NCBI GenBank assembly: GCA_021160945.1 | Contig: JAGHBQ010000083.1 | Location: 1 to 6,553 of the forward strand | Source: Thermoplasmata archaeon | GTDB taxonomy: Archaea > Thermoplasmatota > Thermoplasmata > Thermoplasmatales > Aciduliprofundaceae | DNA: 6,553 bases | Reading direction: 5' to 3' | In this document: one piece after another, positions 6,465 to 6,553 of the stretch | Numbering within the stretch: the stretch's first letter is position 1 | Layout: every line of letters begins with the position of its first letter | Notes under the pieces: model-generated | Seen by the model: the letters and a program-made list of their open reading frames with translations, nothing else | The model's database searches: none | Told to the model about the DNA's origin: nothing | Made by a program: the position numbers and the translations under genes

Positions 6465-6553
6465 GTGAAGATTATGAAATTCGGTGGCTCTTGCTTGAAG
6501 AACGTGAATGATTTCAGCACTGTAGCAGATATAATATGTGAGGAGATAGGAGA
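6465..6553 (+). CDS. Aspartokinase, N-terminal fragment cut by the window edge
   Basis: Only about 29 codons are present. They read MKIMKFGGSCLKNVND, then a helix ending VADIICEEIG. This is the opening of aspartate kinase: the first beta-strand with the KFGG(T/S)S phosphate-binding motif, then the helix containing VADII. The enzyme phosphorylates aspartate to aspartyl-4-phosphate, the substrate of the asd product encoded five bases upstream. The second Ser of the usual motif is Cys here; the lysine and both glycines are kept. The GTG start is preferred because of its ribosome-binding site. Other amino-acid kinases share KFGG, but the neighbouring asd makes aspartokinase much the likeliest. 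Whether it has ACT domains and feedback control cannot be seen. Confidence 0.82.
   Translation, partial: MKIMKFGGSCLKNVNDFSTVADIICEEIG

Overview
The window looks like chromosomal DNA from a thermophilic or sulfidic-habitat euryarchaeon. It shows archaeal gene families (a GTP-type PEP carboxykinase, a DUF39/HcyBio protein, UPF0280, archaeal-type aspartate-semialdehyde dehydrogenase). Arginine is coded mostly by AGA/AGG and isoleucine often by ATA. Starts carry GGAGG/GGTGG ribosome-binding sites, and AT-rich boxes sit about 25 bases upstream of starts. By eye G+C is near 40%. A Thermoplasmata/DHVE2 (Aciduliprofundum-like) relative would fit, but that is a guess.

Layout. (1) Positions 1-1595, plus strand: a GTP-dependent PEP carboxykinase whose first ~100 residues lie outside the window. 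(2) 1661-2703, minus strand: a two-gene unit of a YbjQ/UPF0145 protein and a seven-helix membrane protein of the YhfC/PrsW glutamic-type intramembrane protease kind, joined by a 4-base stop/start overlap. (3) 2704-2869: a short intergenic stretch with the YbjQ promoter and a perfect 22-bp tandem duplication. (4) 2870-3433, minus strand: an HTH-CBS-CBS regulator. (5) 3531-6553, plus strand: a tight four-gene operon of DUF39 homocysteine biosynthesis protein, UPF0280 protein, aspartate-semialdehyde dehydrogenase and the start of aspartokinase, which runs off the window.

The most interesting part is regions 4 and 5. Aspartokinase and Asd make aspartate semialdehyde. DUF39 (COG1900) and UPF0280 (COG2122) proteins are linked in methanogens to sulfide assimilation and direct conversion of aspartate semialdehyde to homocysteine, without O-acyl-homoserine. 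The operon therefore reads as an aspartate-plus-sulfide to homocysteine pathway. The divergent regulator carries a CBS pair, a domain that in methanogen DUF39-CBS fusions (such as MJ0100) binds S-adenosylmethionine. The DUF39 protein here has no CBS pair. A sensible model is that the sensor has been moved onto a transcription factor, giving end-product control of the operon. This model is inference.

No RNA gene, insertion sequence or CRISPR array was seen, and no gene-free stretch exceeds 300 bases.
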